Counted from the stretch's first letter, positions 1 to 12,746 are shown. The stretch is DNA of 64,000 nucleotides from Symsagittifera roscoffensis (GCF_963678635.1 NC_087065.1:43959430-44023429); one strand, 5' to 3'. Notes: generated by a model from the letters alone, not told the origin. Numbers and translations are program-made.

Positions 1-3000
1 TGGTTCAAGAGTCCCAACAACGAAGAAGAAGAAATCAGTTTGTTCAAACACTAAGAAAGAAAGGGTCTTGGGACAGTGTGAGGTGTACCAACATTGAAGT
101 GACGAAGTCCTGGGACAGTACGAAGAAGTCTTGGGACGGTAACAGGAAGTCTGGGGACAGTAAGGGAAAGTCTTGGGACAGTGCAGAAAAGTCTTGGGAC
201 AGTATCAAGAAGTCTTGAGACAGTGCTGGAAAGTCTTGGGACAGTGCAGAAAAGTCTTGGGACAGTACAAAGAAGTCTTGGGACAGCACCGAAAAGTCTT
301 GGGACAGAACCAAGAAGTCTTGGGACAGAGCCGAAAAGTCTTGGGACAGTACAAAAAAGTCTTGGGACAGCAGCAAAAAGTCTTGGGACAGTACCAAGAA
401 GTCTTGGGACTGTACCAAGAAGTGTTGGGACAGTGCGGAAAAGTCTTGGGACAGTACCAGGAAGTCTTGGGACAGTGCGGAAAAGTCTTTGGACAGCACC
501 AAGAAGTCTTGGGAAAGCACCGAAAAGTCTTGGGACAGAACCAAGAAGTCTTTGGACAGAGCCGAAAAGCGTTGGGACAGTACAGAAAAGTCTTGGGACA
601 GCACCAAAAAGTCTTGGGACAGTACAGAAAAATCTTGGGACAGTACCAAGAAGTCTTAGGACAGTACAGAAAAGTATTGGGACAGTACCAAAAAATCATG
701 GGACAGTGCCGAAAAGTCTTGGGACAGTACCAAGAAGTCTTGGGACAGGGCCGAAAAGTCTTAGGACAGTACCGAAAAGTCTTAAGACAGTACCAAAAAG
801 TCTTGGGACAGTACAGAAAAATCTTGGGACAGTACCAAGAAGTCTTAGGAAAGTACAGAAAAGTATTGGGAAGTACCAAAAAATCATGGGACAGTGCCGA
901 AAAGTCTTGGGACAGTACCAAGAAGTCTTGGGACAGTACCAAGAAGTCTTGGGACAGTACCAAGAAGTCTTGGGACAGCACCGAAAAGTCTTGGCACAGT
1001 ACCAAGAAGTCTTGGGACAGCACCGAAAAGTCTTGGGACAGGAGCAAGAAGTCTTGAGACAGGGCCGAAAAGTCTTGGGAGCGTACAGAAAAGTCTTGGT
1101 GGTACCAAGGATAGTAGTTCAAGAGTCCCAACAACGAAGAAGAAGAAATCAGTTTGTTCAAACACTAAGAAAAAAGGGTCTTGGGACAGTGTGAGGTGTC
1201 CCAACACTGAAGTGACGAAGACCTGGGACAGTACGAAGAAGTCTATGGACGGTAACAGGAAGTCTGGGGACAGTAAGGGAAAGTATTGTGACAGTACCAA
1301 AAAATTATGGGACAGTAGCAAGAAGTCTTGGGACGGGGCCGAAAAGTCTTGGGACAGTAGCAAGAAGTCTTGGGACAGGGCCGAAAAGTCTTGGGACCGT
1401 ACAGAAAAGTCTTGGTGGTACCAAGGATAGTGGTTCAAGAGTCCCAACAACGAAGAAGAAGAAATCAGTTTGTTCAAACACTAAGAAAGAAATGGTCTTG
1501 GGACAGTGTGAGGTGTCCCAACGTTGAAGTGACGAAGTCCTGGGACAGTACGAAGAAGTCTTGGGACGGTAACAGGAAGTCTGGGGACAGTAAGGGAAAG
1601 TATTGTGACAGTACCAAAAAATCATGGGACAGTAGCAAGAAGTCTTGGGACAGGGCCGAAAAGTTTTGGGACAGTAGCAAGAAGTCTTGGGATAGGGCCG
1701 AAAAACTTGGGACCGTACAGAAAAGTCTTGGAGGTACCAGGGATAGTGGTTCAAGAGTCCCAACATCGAAGAAGAAGAAATCAGTTTTGTCCAAACACTA
1801 AGAAAAAAAGGGTCTTGGGACAGTGTGAGGTGTCCCAACACTGAAGTGACGAAGACCTGGGACAGTACGAAGAAGTCTATGGACGGTAACAGGAAGTCTG
1901 GGGACAGTAAGGGAAAGTATTGGGACAGTGCAGAAAAGTCTTGAGACAGTACCAAGAAGTCTTGAGACAGTGCCGGAAATCTTGGGACAGTGCAGAAAAG
2001 TGTTGGGACAGTACAAAGAAGTCTTGGGACAGAGCCGAAAAGTCTTGGGACTGTACAGAAAAGTCTTAGGACAGCACCAAAAAGTCTTGGGACAGTACCA
2101 AGAAGTCTTGGGACAGGGCCGAAAAGTCTTAGGACAGTACCGAAAAGTCTTAAGACAGTACCAAAAAGTCTTGGGACAGTAAAGAAAATCTTGGGACAGT
2201 ACCAGGAAGTCTTGGGACAGTGCGGAAAAGTCTTTGGACAGCACCAAGAAGTCTTGAACAGTACCAAGAAGTCTTGGGACAGCACCGAAAAGTCTTGGAA
2301 GTAGCAAGAAGTCTTGGGACAGGGCCGAAAAGTCTTGGGACAGTACAAAGAAGTCTTGGGACAGAGCCGAAAAGTCTTGGAACTGTACCAAAAAGTCTTG
2401 GGACAGTAAAGAAAATCTTGGGACAGTACCAGGAAGTCTTGGGACAGTGCGGAAAAGTCTTTGGACAGCACCAAGAAGTCTTGAACAGTACCAAGAAGTC
2501 TTGGGACAGCACCGAAAAGTCTTGGAAGTAGCAAGAAGTCTTGGGACAGGGCCGAAAACTCTTGGGACCGTACAGAAAAGTCTTGGTGGTACCAAGGATA
2601 GTGGTTCAAGAGTCCCAACAACGAAGAAGAAGAAATCAGTTTTGTCCAAACACTAAGAAAAAAAGGGTCTTGGGACAGTGTGAGGTGTCCCAACACTGAA
2701 GTGACGAAGACCTGGGACAGTACGAAGAAGTCTATGGACGGTAACAGGAAGTCTGGGGACAGTAAGGGAAAGTATTGGGACAGTGCAGAAAAGTCTTGAG
2801 ACAGTACCAAGAAGTCTTGAGACAGTGCCGGAAATCTTGGGACAGTGCAGAAAAGTGTTGGGACAGTACAAAGAAGTCTTGGGACAGAGCCGAAAAGTCT
2901 TGGGACTGTACAGAAAAGTCTTAGGACAGCACCAAAAAGTCTTGGGACAGTATCAAGAAGTCTTGGGACAGGGCCGAAAAGTCTTAGGACAGTACCGAAA

Positions 3001-6000
3001 AGTCTTAAGACAGTACCAAAAAGTCTTGGGACAGTAAAGAAAATCTTGGGACAGTACCAGGAAGTCTTGGGACAGTGCGGAAAAGTCTTTGGACAGCACC
3101 AAGAAGTCTTGAACAGTACCAAGAAGTCTTGGGACAGCACCGAAAAGTCTTGGAAGTAGCAAGAAGTCTTGGGACAGGGCCGAAAAGTCTTGGGACAGTA
3201 CAAAGAAGTCTTGGGACAGAGCCGAAAAGTCTTGGAACTGTACCAAAAAGTCTTGGGACAGTAAAGAAAATCTTGGGACAGTACCAGGAAGTCTTGGGAC
3301 AGTGCGGAAAAGTCTTTGGACAGCACCAAGAAGTCTTGAACAGTACCAAGAAGTCTTGGGACAGCACCGAAAAGTCTTGGAAGTAGCAAGAAGTCTTGGG
3401 ACAGGGCCGAAAACTCTTGGGACCGTACAGAAAAGTCTTGGTGGTACCAAGGATAGTGGTTCAAGAGTCCCAACAACGAAGAAGAAGAAATCAGTTTTGT
3501 CCAAACACTAAGAAAAAAAGGGTCTTGGGACAGTGTGAGGTGTCCCAACACTGAAGTGACGAAGACCTGGGACAGTACGAAGAAGTCTATGGACGGTAAC
3601 AGGAAGTCTGGGGACAGTAAGGGAAAGTATTGGGACAGTGCAGAAAAGTCTTGAGACAGTACCAAGAAGTCTTGAGACAGTGCCGGAAATCTTGGGACAG
3701 TGCAGAAAAGTGTTGGGACAGTACAAAGAAGTCTTGGGACAGAGCCGAAAAGTCTTGGGACTGTACAGAAAAGTCTTAGGACAGCACCAAAAAGTCTTGG
3801 GACAGTACCAAGAAGTCTTGGGACAGGGCCGAAAAGTCTTAGGACAGTACCGAAAAATCTTAAGACAGTACCAAAAAGTCTTGGGACAGTAAAGAAAATC
3901 TTGGGACAGTACCAGGAAGTCTTGGGACAGTGCGGAAAAGTCTTTGGACAGCACCAAGAAGTCTTGAACAGTACCAAGAAGTCTTGGGACAGCACCGAAA
4001 AGTCTTGGAAGTAGCAAGAAGTCTTGGGACAGGGCCGAAAAGTCTTGGGACAGTACAAAGAAGTCTTGGGACAGAGCCGAAAAGTCTTGGAACTGTACAA
4101 AAAAGTCTTGGGACAGCACCAAAAAGTCTTGGGACAGTACCAAGAAGTCTTGGGACAGGGCCGAAAAGTCTTAGGACAGTACCGAAAAGTCTTAAGACAG
4201 TACAAAGAAGTCTTGGGACAGAGCCGAAAAGTCTTGGGACTGTACTAAAAAATCATGGGACAGTGCCGAAAAGTCTTGGGACAGTACCAAGAAGTCTTGA
4301 ACAGTACCAAGAAGTCTTGGGACAGCACCGAAAAGTCTTGGAAGTAGCAAGAAGTCTTGGGACAGGGCCGAAAACTCTTGGGACCGTACAGAAAAGTCTT
4401 GGTGGTACCAAGGATAGTGGTTCAAGAGTCCCAACAACGAAGAAGAAGAAATCAGTTTGTTCAAACACTAAGAAAGAAAGGGTCTTGGGACAGTGTGAGG
4501 TGTCCCAACATTGAAGTGACGAAGTCCTGGGACAGTACGAAGAAGTCTTGGGACGGTAACAGGAAGTCTGGGGACAGTAAGGGAAAGTCTTGGGACAGTG
4601 CAGAAAAGTCTTGGGACAGTATCAAGAAGTCTTGAGACAGTGCTGGAAAGTCTTGGGACAGTGCAGAAAAGTCTTGGGACAGTACAAAGAAGTCTTGGGA
4701 CAGCACCGAAAAGTCTTGGGACAGAACCAAGAAGTCTTGGGACAGAGCCGAAAAGTCTTGGGACAGTACAAAAAAGTCTTGGTACAGCCCCAAAAAGTCT
4801 TGGGACAGTACCAAGAAGTCTTGGGACAGTACCAAGAAGTGTTGGGACAGTGCGGAAAAGTCTTGGGACAGTACCAGGAAGTCTTGGGACAGTGCGGAAA
4901 AGTCTTTGGACAGCACCAAGAAGTCTTGGGAAAGCACCGAAAAGTCTTGGGACAGAACCAAGAAGTCTTCGGACAGAGCCGAAAAGCCTTGGGACAGTAC
5001 AGAAAAGTCTTGGGACAGCACCAAAAAGTCTTGGGACAGTACCAAGAAGTCTTGGGACAGGGCCGAAAAGTCTTAGGACAGTACCGAAAAGTCTAAAGAC
5101 AGTACCAAAAAGTCTTGGGACAGTACAGAAAAAACTTGGGACAGTACCAAGAAGTCTTAGGACAGTACAGAAAAGTATTGGGAAAGTACCAAAAAATCAT
5201 GGGACAGTGCCGAAAAGTCTTGGGACAGTACCAAGAAGTCTTGGGACAGTACCAAGAAGTCTTGGGACAGCACCGAAAAGTCTTGGCACAGTACCAAGAA
5301 GTCTTGGGACAGCACCGAAAAGTCTTGGGACAGGAGCAAGAAGTCTTGGGACAGGGCCGAAAAGTCTTGGGAGCGTACAGAAAAGTCTTGGTGGTACCAA
5401 GGATAGTGGTTCAAGAGTCCCAACAACGAGGAAGAAGAAATCAGTTTGTTCAAACACTAAGAAAAAAAGGGTCTTGGGACAGTGTGAGGTGACCCAACAC
5501 TGAAGTGACGAAGACCTGGGACAGTACGAAGAAGTCTATGGACGGTAACAGGAAGTCTGGGGACAGTGAGGGAAAGTATTTTGACAGTACCAAAAAATCA
5601 TGGGACAGTAGCGAGAAGTCTTGGGACAGGGCCGAAAAGTCTTGGGACAGTAGCAAGAAGTCTTGGGACAGGGCCGAAAAGTCTTGGGACCGTACAGAAA
5701 AGTCTTGGTGGTACCAGGGATAGTCGTTCAAGAGTCCCAACATCGAAGAAGAAGAAATAAGTTTGTCCAAACACTAAGAAAAAAAGGGACTTGGGACAGT
5801 GTGAGGTGTTCCAACACTGAAGTGACGAAGACCTGGGACAGTACGAAGAAGTCTATGGACGGTAACAGGAAGTCTGGGGACAGTAAGGGAAAGTATTGGG
5901 ACAGTGCAGAAAAGTCTTGAGACAGTACCAAGAAGTCTTGAGACAGTGCCGGAAATCTTGGGACAGTGCAGAAAAGTCTTGGGACAGTACAAAGAAGTCT

Positions 6001-9000
6001 TGGGACAGAGCCGAAAAGTCTTGGGACAGTACAGAAAAGTCTTGGGACAGCACCAAAAAGTCTTGGGACAGTACCAAGAAGTCTTGGGACAGGGCCGAAA
6101 AGTCTTAGAACAGTACCGAAAAGTCTTAAGATAGTACCAAAAAGTCTTGGGACAGAAAAGAAAAATCTTGGGACAGTACCAAGAAGTCTTGGGACAGTAC
6201 AGGAAAGTATTGTGACAGTACCAAAAAATCATGGGACAGTGCTGAAAAGTCTTGGGACAGCACCAAGAAGTCTTGAACAGTACCAAGAAGTCTTGGGACA
6301 GCAACGAAAAGTCTTGGGACAGTAGCAAGAAGTCTTGGGACAGGGCCGAAAAGTCTTGGGACCGTACAAAAAAGTCTTGGTGGTACCAAGGATAGTGGTT
6401 CAAGAGTCCCAACAACGAAGAAGAAGAAATCAGTTTGTTCAAACACTAAGAGAGAAAGGGTCTTGGGACAGTGTGAGGTGTCCCAACATTGAAGTGACGA
6501 AGTCCTGGGACAGTACGAAGAAGTCTTGGGACGGTAACAGGAAGTCTGGGGACAGTAAGCGAAAGTCTTGGGACAATGCAGAAAAGTCTTGGGATAGTAC
6601 CAAGAAGTCTTGAGACAGTGCCGAAAAGTCTTGGGACAGTGCACAAAAGTCTTCGGACAGTACAAGGAAGTCTTGGGACGGCACCGAAAAGTCTTGGTAC
6701 AGAACCAAGAAGTCTTGGGACAGTACCAAGAAGTCTTGGGACAGTGCGGAAAAGTCTTGGGACAGTACCAGGAAGTCTTTGGACAGTGCGGAAAAGTCTT
6801 TGGGCAGCACCAAGAAGTCTTGGGAAAGCACCGAAAAATCTTGGTACAGAACCAAGAAGTCTTGGGACAGAGCTGAAAAGTCTTGGGACAGTACAGAAAA
6901 GTCTTGGGACAGCACCAAAAAGTCTTGGGACAGTACCAAGAAGTCTTGGGACAGGGCCGAAAAGTCTTAGGACAGTATCGAAAAGTCATAAGACAGTACC
7001 AACAAGTCTTGGGACAGTACAGAAAAATCTTGGGACAGTAACAAGAAGTCTTGGGACAGGGCCGAAAAGTCTTAGGACAGTACCGAAAAGTCTTAAGACA
7101 GCACCAAAAAGTCTTGGGACAGTACCAAAAAATCTTGGGACAGGGCCGAAAAAACTTAGGACAGTACCGAAAAGTCTTAAGACAGTACCAAAAAGTCTTG
7201 GGACAGTAAAGAAAATTGTTGGGACAGTACCAAGAAGTCTTGGGACAGTACAGGAAAGTATTGTGACAGTACCAAAAAATCATGGGACAGTGCCGAAAAG
7301 TCTTGGGACAGTACCAAGAAGTCTTGAACAGTACCAAGAAGTCTTGGGTATTTACCGAAAAGTCTTGGGACAGTAGCAAGAAGTCTTGGGACAGGGCCGA
7401 AAAGTCTTGGGACCGTACAGAAAAGTCTTGGTGGTACCAAGGATAGTGGTTCAAGAGTCCCAACAACGAAGAAGAAATCAGTTTGTTCAAACACTAAGAA
7501 AGAAAGGGTCTTGGATAAATGTGAGGTGTCCCAACATTGAAGTGACGAAGTCCTGGGACAGTACGAAGAAGTCTTGGGACGGTAACAGGAAGTCTGGGGA
7601 CAGTAAGGGAAAGTCTTGGGACAGTGCAGAAAAGTCTTGGGACAGTACCAAGAAGTCTTGAGACAGTGCCGGAAAGTCTTGGGACAGTGCAGAAAAGTCT
7701 TGGGACAGTACAAAGAAGTCTTGGGACAGCACCGAAAAGTCTTGGGACAGAACCAAGAAGTCTTGGGACAGAGCCGAAAAGTCTTGGGACAGTACAAAAA
7801 AGTCTTGGTACAGTACCAAAAAATCATGGGACAGTGCCGAAAAGTCTTGGGACAGTACCAAGAAGTCTTGAACAGTACCAAGAAGTCTTGGGACATTACC
7901 GAAAAGTCTTGGGACAGTAGCAAGAAGTCTTGGGACAGGGCCGAAAAGTCTTGGGACCGTACAGAAAAGTCTTGGTGGTACCAAGGATAGTGGTTCAAGA
8001 GTCCCAACAACGAAGAAGAAATCAGTTTGTTCAAACACTAAGAAAGAAAGGGTCTTGGATAAATGTGAGGTGTCCCAACATTGAAGTGACGAAGTCCTGG
8101 GACAGTACGAAGAAGTCTTGGGACGGTAACAGGAAGTCTGGGGACAGTAAGGGAAAGTCTTGGGACAGTGCAGAAAAGTCTTGGGACAGTACCAAGAAGT
8201 CTTGGGACAGAGCCGAAAAGTCTTGGGACAGTACAAAAAAGTCTTGGGACAGCACCAAAAAATCTTGGGACAGTACCAAGAAGTCTTGGGACAGTACCAA
8301 GAAGTTTTGGGACAGTGCGGAAAAGTCTTTGGACAGTACCAGGAAGTCTTGGGACAGTGCGGAAAAGTCTTTGGACAGCACCAAGAAGTCTTGGGAAAGC
8401 ACCGAAAAGTCTTGGGACAGAACCAAGAAGTCTTGGGACAGAGCCGAAAAGTCTTGGGACAGTACAGAAAAGTCTTGGGACAGCACCAAAAAGTCTTGGG
8501 ACAGTACCAAGAAGTCTTGGGACAGGGCCGAAAAATCTTAGGACAGTACCGAAAAGTCTTAAGACAGTACCAAAAAGTCTTGGGACAGTACCAAGAAGTC
8601 TTGGGACAGTACAGAAAAGTATTGGGACAGTACCAAAAAATCATGGGACAGTGCCGAAAAGTCTTGGGACAGTACCAAGAAGTCTTGGTACAGTACCAAA
8701 AAGTCTTGGGACAGTACAGAAAAGTATTGGGACAGTACCAAAAAATCATGGGACAGTGCCGAAAAGTCTTGGGACAGTACCAAGAAGTCTTGGGACAGTA
8801 CCAAAAAGTCTTGGGACAGCACCGAAAAGTCTTGGGACAGTACCAAGAAGTCTTGGGACAGGGCCGAAAAGTCTTGGGACAGTACAGAAAAGTCTTGGAA
8901 CAGAGGTTTCGGTGCTGTTCCAAGACGTTTGGACAGTACCGAAAAGGTCTTAGGACAGTACCGAAAAGTCTTAAGACAGTACCGAAAAGTCTTGGGACAA

Positions 9001-9470
9001 GATAGAAAAGTCTTGGGACAGTACCAAGAAGTCTTGGGACAGTACAGAAAAGTATTGGGACAGTCCCAAGAAGTCTTGGGACAGTACCAAGAAGTCTTGG
9101 TACAGTGCGGAAAAGTCTTGGGACAGTGCGGAAAAGTCTTTGGACAGCACCAAGAAGTCTTGGGACAGTACAGAAAAGTCTAGGGACACTGCCGAAAAGT
9201 CTTGGGACAGTACCAAGAAGTCTTGGGATAGTACAAAAAAGTCTTGGGACACTACCGAAAAGTCTTGGGACAGTACGGAGAAAACTTGAGACAGTGCGGA
9301 AAGTCTTGGGACAAAACCGAAGTGTCTTGGGACAGGACGGAAAAGTTTTTGGGATAGTACCAAGAGGACTTGGGACGTGCGAAAGGTCCCAAAATCAAAG
9401 CGAAAAGGGTCTTGGGACAGTGCGAGGTAGCCCAACACTTGAGTGATAAGTCTTGGGACAGTGTGAAATA
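1..9470. repeat. 21-bp minisatellite array with higher-order structure
   Basis: The region is built of 21-bp units with an almost invariant core AGTCTTGGGACAG followed by 8 variable bases such as TACCAAGA, GGCCGAAA, TGCAGAAA or CACCGAAA. A distinct linker of about 190 bp, starting near GTTCAAGAGTCCCAACA, recurs at 3, 1117, 1433, 1749, 2604, 3459, 4420, 5409, 5726, 6398, 7449 and 7993, so the array has higher-order units of about 316, 544, 672, 855, 961-989 and 1051-1114 bp. The right edge (9180-9470) is degenerate, as array margins usually are; the left edge lies outside the window. Because 21 is a multiple of three and the consensus has no stop in any frame, long open frames (up to 966 codons on the minus strand) appear in all six frames. 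Variant units TCTTAG and TCTTGA break one plus frame. I see no reason to call any of these frames a protein. Confidence 0.97.
1749..4419. repeat. Recently duplicated 855-bp higher-order units
   Basis: Units 1749-2603 and 2604-3458 are both exactly 855 bp measured from the linker start and differ at only a few bases, for example TACC versus TATC at about 2096 and 2951. The unit starting at 3459 repeats the same order of 21-bp variants and then gains about 106 bp before the next linker at 4420. The near identity points to recent unequal crossing-over or replication slippage, or to an assembly duplication. Confidence 0.9.
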
Positions 9471-10672
9471 TCCAAATACTTAAGTTAAGAGCACAAAGGA
9501 CCGGTCAGAACGATCAAATTAAGAAAAATGAGCTCTAATAAAATCACGAATTGAAAGATTTTAAACTACACAACAAAAAATTGGAGGGTCGGATGACATC
9601 TCGTCGGGGGGGGGGATGATTTCTACTGGTTTTATCTTTTTTTTACTGTTTTTGGTTTTTTCGGTTTTTTTTATGTTTTTCTTAGGTATTATACTAATTT
9701 TTGTTTGGTTTCCTGTATATCTTCAATTGTTTTTGGTCACAAATCTTTCAGGAAACGACGGGACGGCCAATCCCCTCACCCTTCCTGGTACGTGAATTTT
9801 TGGTCCTAACTAGTTTAAAAAGCTATTCACGGGATTCCAGAAGGCTTCCGCGTTCCGAACTACCCTTCCGCCCCGATTGTTAGAGCCTTGTTTTGAGCAT
9901 CCGGTCGGCGAGGAGTGCTCGTAAACGGTTCTGCGGGTCAGGATGTTAAAAAAGAATAACACCCAGGAGCGCCATAAAAACATCTCTGTAACATTCCTCC
10001 GGAAGTACATATCGACGGAAAATAAAGCTAGGTTCAAAAACCACTGGCTAGCGTCTAAACACTGCTCTACATGCTTTTCACCGTCTCTTCCCAAGCCAGT
10101 TCTTTTGATGCTCTTTCTAACATCGTGTCGACAAAAAACGTTACTGTTTCCGGCTTTGGTCGGAACGCTCTAATTAACTGAATTACATGCTAAAATAGTG
10201 AGCTCATGGCTGGGTCTCAATATCCCCATACAACGAGGTCACTCCTAAAAACAGAGTTACTACTTATTATTATATTACGATTGGTTTTGTTCAGTAGATA
10301 AAAAGCATCATCACCATCGAAGATGGATCAACCTTTTTCCGCTGAATCCTAGCTTCTCATGGTCTGAAAATGAATTTAAATGTTAATTGATTTCAACTCA
10401 GGATATCTGCAGGAAGCTAAAAGCTTAGAAAAAACAGTTTGAGTTCTCCTCCCAAGACCCCTCCGGATTCTGGAATCCGGGGAAATAATGTCCTTATTTC
10501 TTTCAGGAAGGCTGGACACGCCGTCCCAACACCCTTTCTTGTTCTCGGGATTCGCGTTGTAACGATTGTAGCGGCACAATCATTACAAATCGGAATGGTC
10601 TTCGTAAAGTTTTCTCCAATCTCGATCACAACTTCCGTTCACTGCTTTTCTTCACGAGTTCTGTTGTTGTTC
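9471..10672. other. Non-repetitive spacer, no assigned gene
   Basis: The minisatellite ends here. A run of ten G lies at 9606-9615. Two short blocks resemble each other, about 9757-9800 and 10501-10545: each has a TTTCAGGAA start, a GC-richer stretch and a CACCC(T)TTC end, and they encode similar strings ending PSPFLV and PTPFLV. They may be two copies of an old repeat. Open frames of 60-94 codons on both strands overlap and show no recognisable domain. Confidence 0.5.
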
Positions 10673-11763
10673 TCTCTGAGCAGGGAGTTCAAACTCAAAC
10701 TCAAACAGTCAAACATCAAACTCAAACTATTCCTTTCAAACTCAAACTCAAACTGTAGACGTCTATATTCTCAAACATCAAACTCAAACTCAAACCCTGC
10801 CTGTTTTTGTGTAGGATTTTTTCCGTAAGAAAATCGCGCATTATTTTTTAATTCCGTGGATCTTTGACATTCTATTACTATCAGGCATTTCGAATCGGAG
10901 TCGAATAATCGGTTCGAATAATTTCAGTGCTGTGAATGTCGGCAGAGAATGCTAATGATGCAATCCTGCGCCAAGAATGGAAGAAGCCGACTTCTACAAG
11001 CAATTCAGTTCATGATTTTTATTTGGTTGAATATGTTGGTGGACTAAAAAAAGATCGCCGGAAAGGTATTAGATGCGGTATTATTATTTGCGCCAAAAAT
11101 AGTGGCACAACAACGTTGAAGAGGCATACCACTACTTGTAGAAAACGTTCCGCTAAAGAATTGTCTAATCAATCATTAGTCGATTTTGTTCGGTTGCCAA
11201 AGCGTGAATCTAAAAAAGGCCTAGATGAAGTAGCAAAGACGGTTTATCGGTTAACGCTGGACTTTGACGCTTTTAATGTGGATGATGATAAACAATCATT
11301 CGATATAGACGTGGCCATGAAATCGTTCAGACCTACAAGTGCCGACCCAGAGAGGCTTTTCTCTTTGACAAGAATTTCTCGAAACTTTTTGCAAAATCGC
11401 ATGTTGCCCGAAAATCAAGCAAGAAATGCTTTCTTGAATAAAAACTGCTATCTCTTTAACTGATTTACTTCTGTTACTTGTTAATTGCTACTGTTGCTAA
11501 TTGTTACTGTTAATTGCCAATAAATGGTAGATTTTTGTTGTTTTGGTTTAAATGCAATTTGGTCATTTTCAATACAATCTACGCAAAAAACGGTGTATGT
11601 CATGCCAATGTTAAAGACATGAAAATTGAGTGTCAATATAAAAAATTCAAACTCAAACTCAAACATCATTTCACTGTTTGAGTCAAACTCAAACATCAAA
11701 CTCAAACAGAATTTACTCAAACTCAAACTTTAAAATCCAATGTTTGAATTCCCTGTCTCTGAG
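10673..11763. mobile_element. hAT transposon, internally deleted, with 8-bp target duplication
   Basis: The element spans 10681-11755 (1,075 bp). Its left end reads CAGGGAGTTCAAAC and the inverted right end reads CAGGGAATTCAAAC, matching the CAGGG start usual for hAT termini. It is flanked by a perfect 8-bp direct repeat TCTCTGAG at 10673-10680 and 11756-11763, the target-site length of the hAT superfamily. Both subterminal regions (about 10690-10800 and 11645-11735) are packed with the hexamer TCAAAC in the same orientation, typical transposase-binding arrays. Inside is a 175-codon frame with a BED-like finger and the hAT dimerisation motif but no catalytic core. A polyadenylation hexamer AATAAA lies at 11519-11524, just after the stop. 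The intact ends and duplication show that insertion was by transposition. Confidence 0.93.
10936..11463 (+). CDS. Truncated hAT transposase: BED finger plus dimerisation domain
   Basis: The 175-residue frame starts at the first ATG after the 5' subterminal repeats. Residues 10-70 look like a BED-type zinc finger, with W15 and candidate ligands C47, C52, H64 and C68. Residues 131-170 match the hAT C-terminal dimerisation region: PTS at 133-135, ERLFSL at 139-144, R155, L157, P158-E159-N160 and FLNKN at 166-170. A full hAT transposase is usually 500-700 residues with an RNase H-like core carrying D, D and E between these two parts. Here about 60 linker residues replace it and the frame stays open across the deletion. 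It therefore cannot be catalytic. It might still bind the element ends and dimerise, which would make it a candidate trans-acting repressor; that role is inference. Proteins of this kind act in the nucleus. Confidence 0.85.
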   Translation: MSAENANDAILRQEWKKPTSTSNSVHDFYLVEYVGGLKKDRRKGIRCGIIICAKNSGTTTLKRHTTTCRKRSAKELSNQSLVDFVRLPKRESKKGLDEVAKTVYRLTLDFDAFNVDDDKQSFDIDVAMKSFRPTSADPERLFSLTRISRNFLQNRMLPENQARNAFLNKNCYLFN

Positions 11764-12746
11764 ACTATCTGTTGTTGTGTTTTCGCCGTCTCAGTTGGTG
11801 GAAATTTCGACGTTGTCACGTGTCTTTCTTTTTAAACAAATTTTATTCAAATTAATATGAAAGTCCAAATTAAACTTCCCGTGTTGGTCAAAATGAACGA
11901 TTAAGACCTCTAATTCGTTAAAACCGTTAATCTTCCCACTCCGATGTCACAATAAAATTTCGAATTCTAACTTTGCATTTTCGTACATTCTGGTCGAATG
12001 TCATGGCACCTCTTACAAATTGCATAAATATAATAACTAATTGGCATCCGCTAGTTAGATCAGCCGAATTTTGAAATGCATAAACTACACACATGAAAAT
12101 CCGCTCAATGATGTTTTAGTTTTTAACAATCCTAAACGTCAAGTAGACGTCGAAAGTTTATGGAAAAGCCATTAACTGGTAAAGAAAAAGCATAAATTTA
12201 AAATCTCAAAAAAGTCAAATGTTAAAATTTATCATATGTTATCATTTTTTGAGAAAAAATTCGACCGTAGTTCGTAATTTTACGATTCGGCTAGAAGTCC
12301 TGTCAGCCTGATGCCGGCACCTCTGGAAAAAAGCGTATTTTTGACCGCGTTCCTGTTGAAAAGCTATTTGTTTTTTGGTGCTTAGCTTGAAGGGGAGTGT
12401 TATATAATAGGAAAGCCGGACAATTGATCTGCTTGAAAAGTGTTTCATAATGAGCGAGTCCCCTGTTTATATATTTGGTTGTAGGTATTTGAATGTTTGT
12501 TCGCTTAACATAATCACTGTGTGGATTGTTTGTTTTGTGCTTTGAATGTCATCGAGTACAATGATCAGAAAAGAACAGATCATAAGGGAACGGCATAGCA
12601 GTTAACCTTGTTTGGTTACGTTATTGGCTGTAAACCGATGCCCTTTTATTAAACTAACAAATCATGAACCATCAGCCACGAACAAACAAATCAAGCCGAG
12701 TCAATTAGCAAAAAAGAGAATAGAATATACTCGGAGACGTTTGAAG
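11764..12746. promoter_or_regulatory. Upstream region and 5' UTR of the phosphatase gene; weak TATA candidate
   Basis: No supported gene lies here. A TTATATAATA motif at about 12400-12409 sits roughly 340 bp upstream of the chosen start codon and could be a TATA box. An in-frame ATG at 12612 would add 45 mostly basic residues (ending YTRRRLK) before the usual short cytoplasmic N-terminus, so I treat 12612-12746 as probable 5' UTR, although translation from it cannot be excluded. Confidence 0.3.

Noticed and set aside
1305-4205. 966-codon minus-strand open frame (LSQDF/VPRLFG repeats)
   Set aside because: It is produced by the stop-free 21-bp repeat. All six frames are similarly open and the frame crosses linkers and duplicated units.
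7487-8923. 478-codon minus-strand open frame
   Set aside because: Same minisatellite artefact; no start context, domain or boundary that would mark a gene.
8160-9005. Plus-strand repeat frames (VLGQYQE, SLGTVPR)
   Set aside because: They are alternative frames of the same 21-bp unit; no evidence favours either.
10030-10060. tRNA B-box-like GGTTCAAAAACC
   Set aside because: No A box at the right distance and no acceptor stem.
12242-12448. 68-codon minus-strand frame in the phosphatase upstream region
   Set aside because: No domain, and it overlaps the likely promoter region.
12612-12746. Upstream in-frame start extending the phosphatase by 45 residues
   Set aside because: The extension is basic and unlike the short N-termini of the family; the ATG at 12747 directly precedes the first membrane segment.
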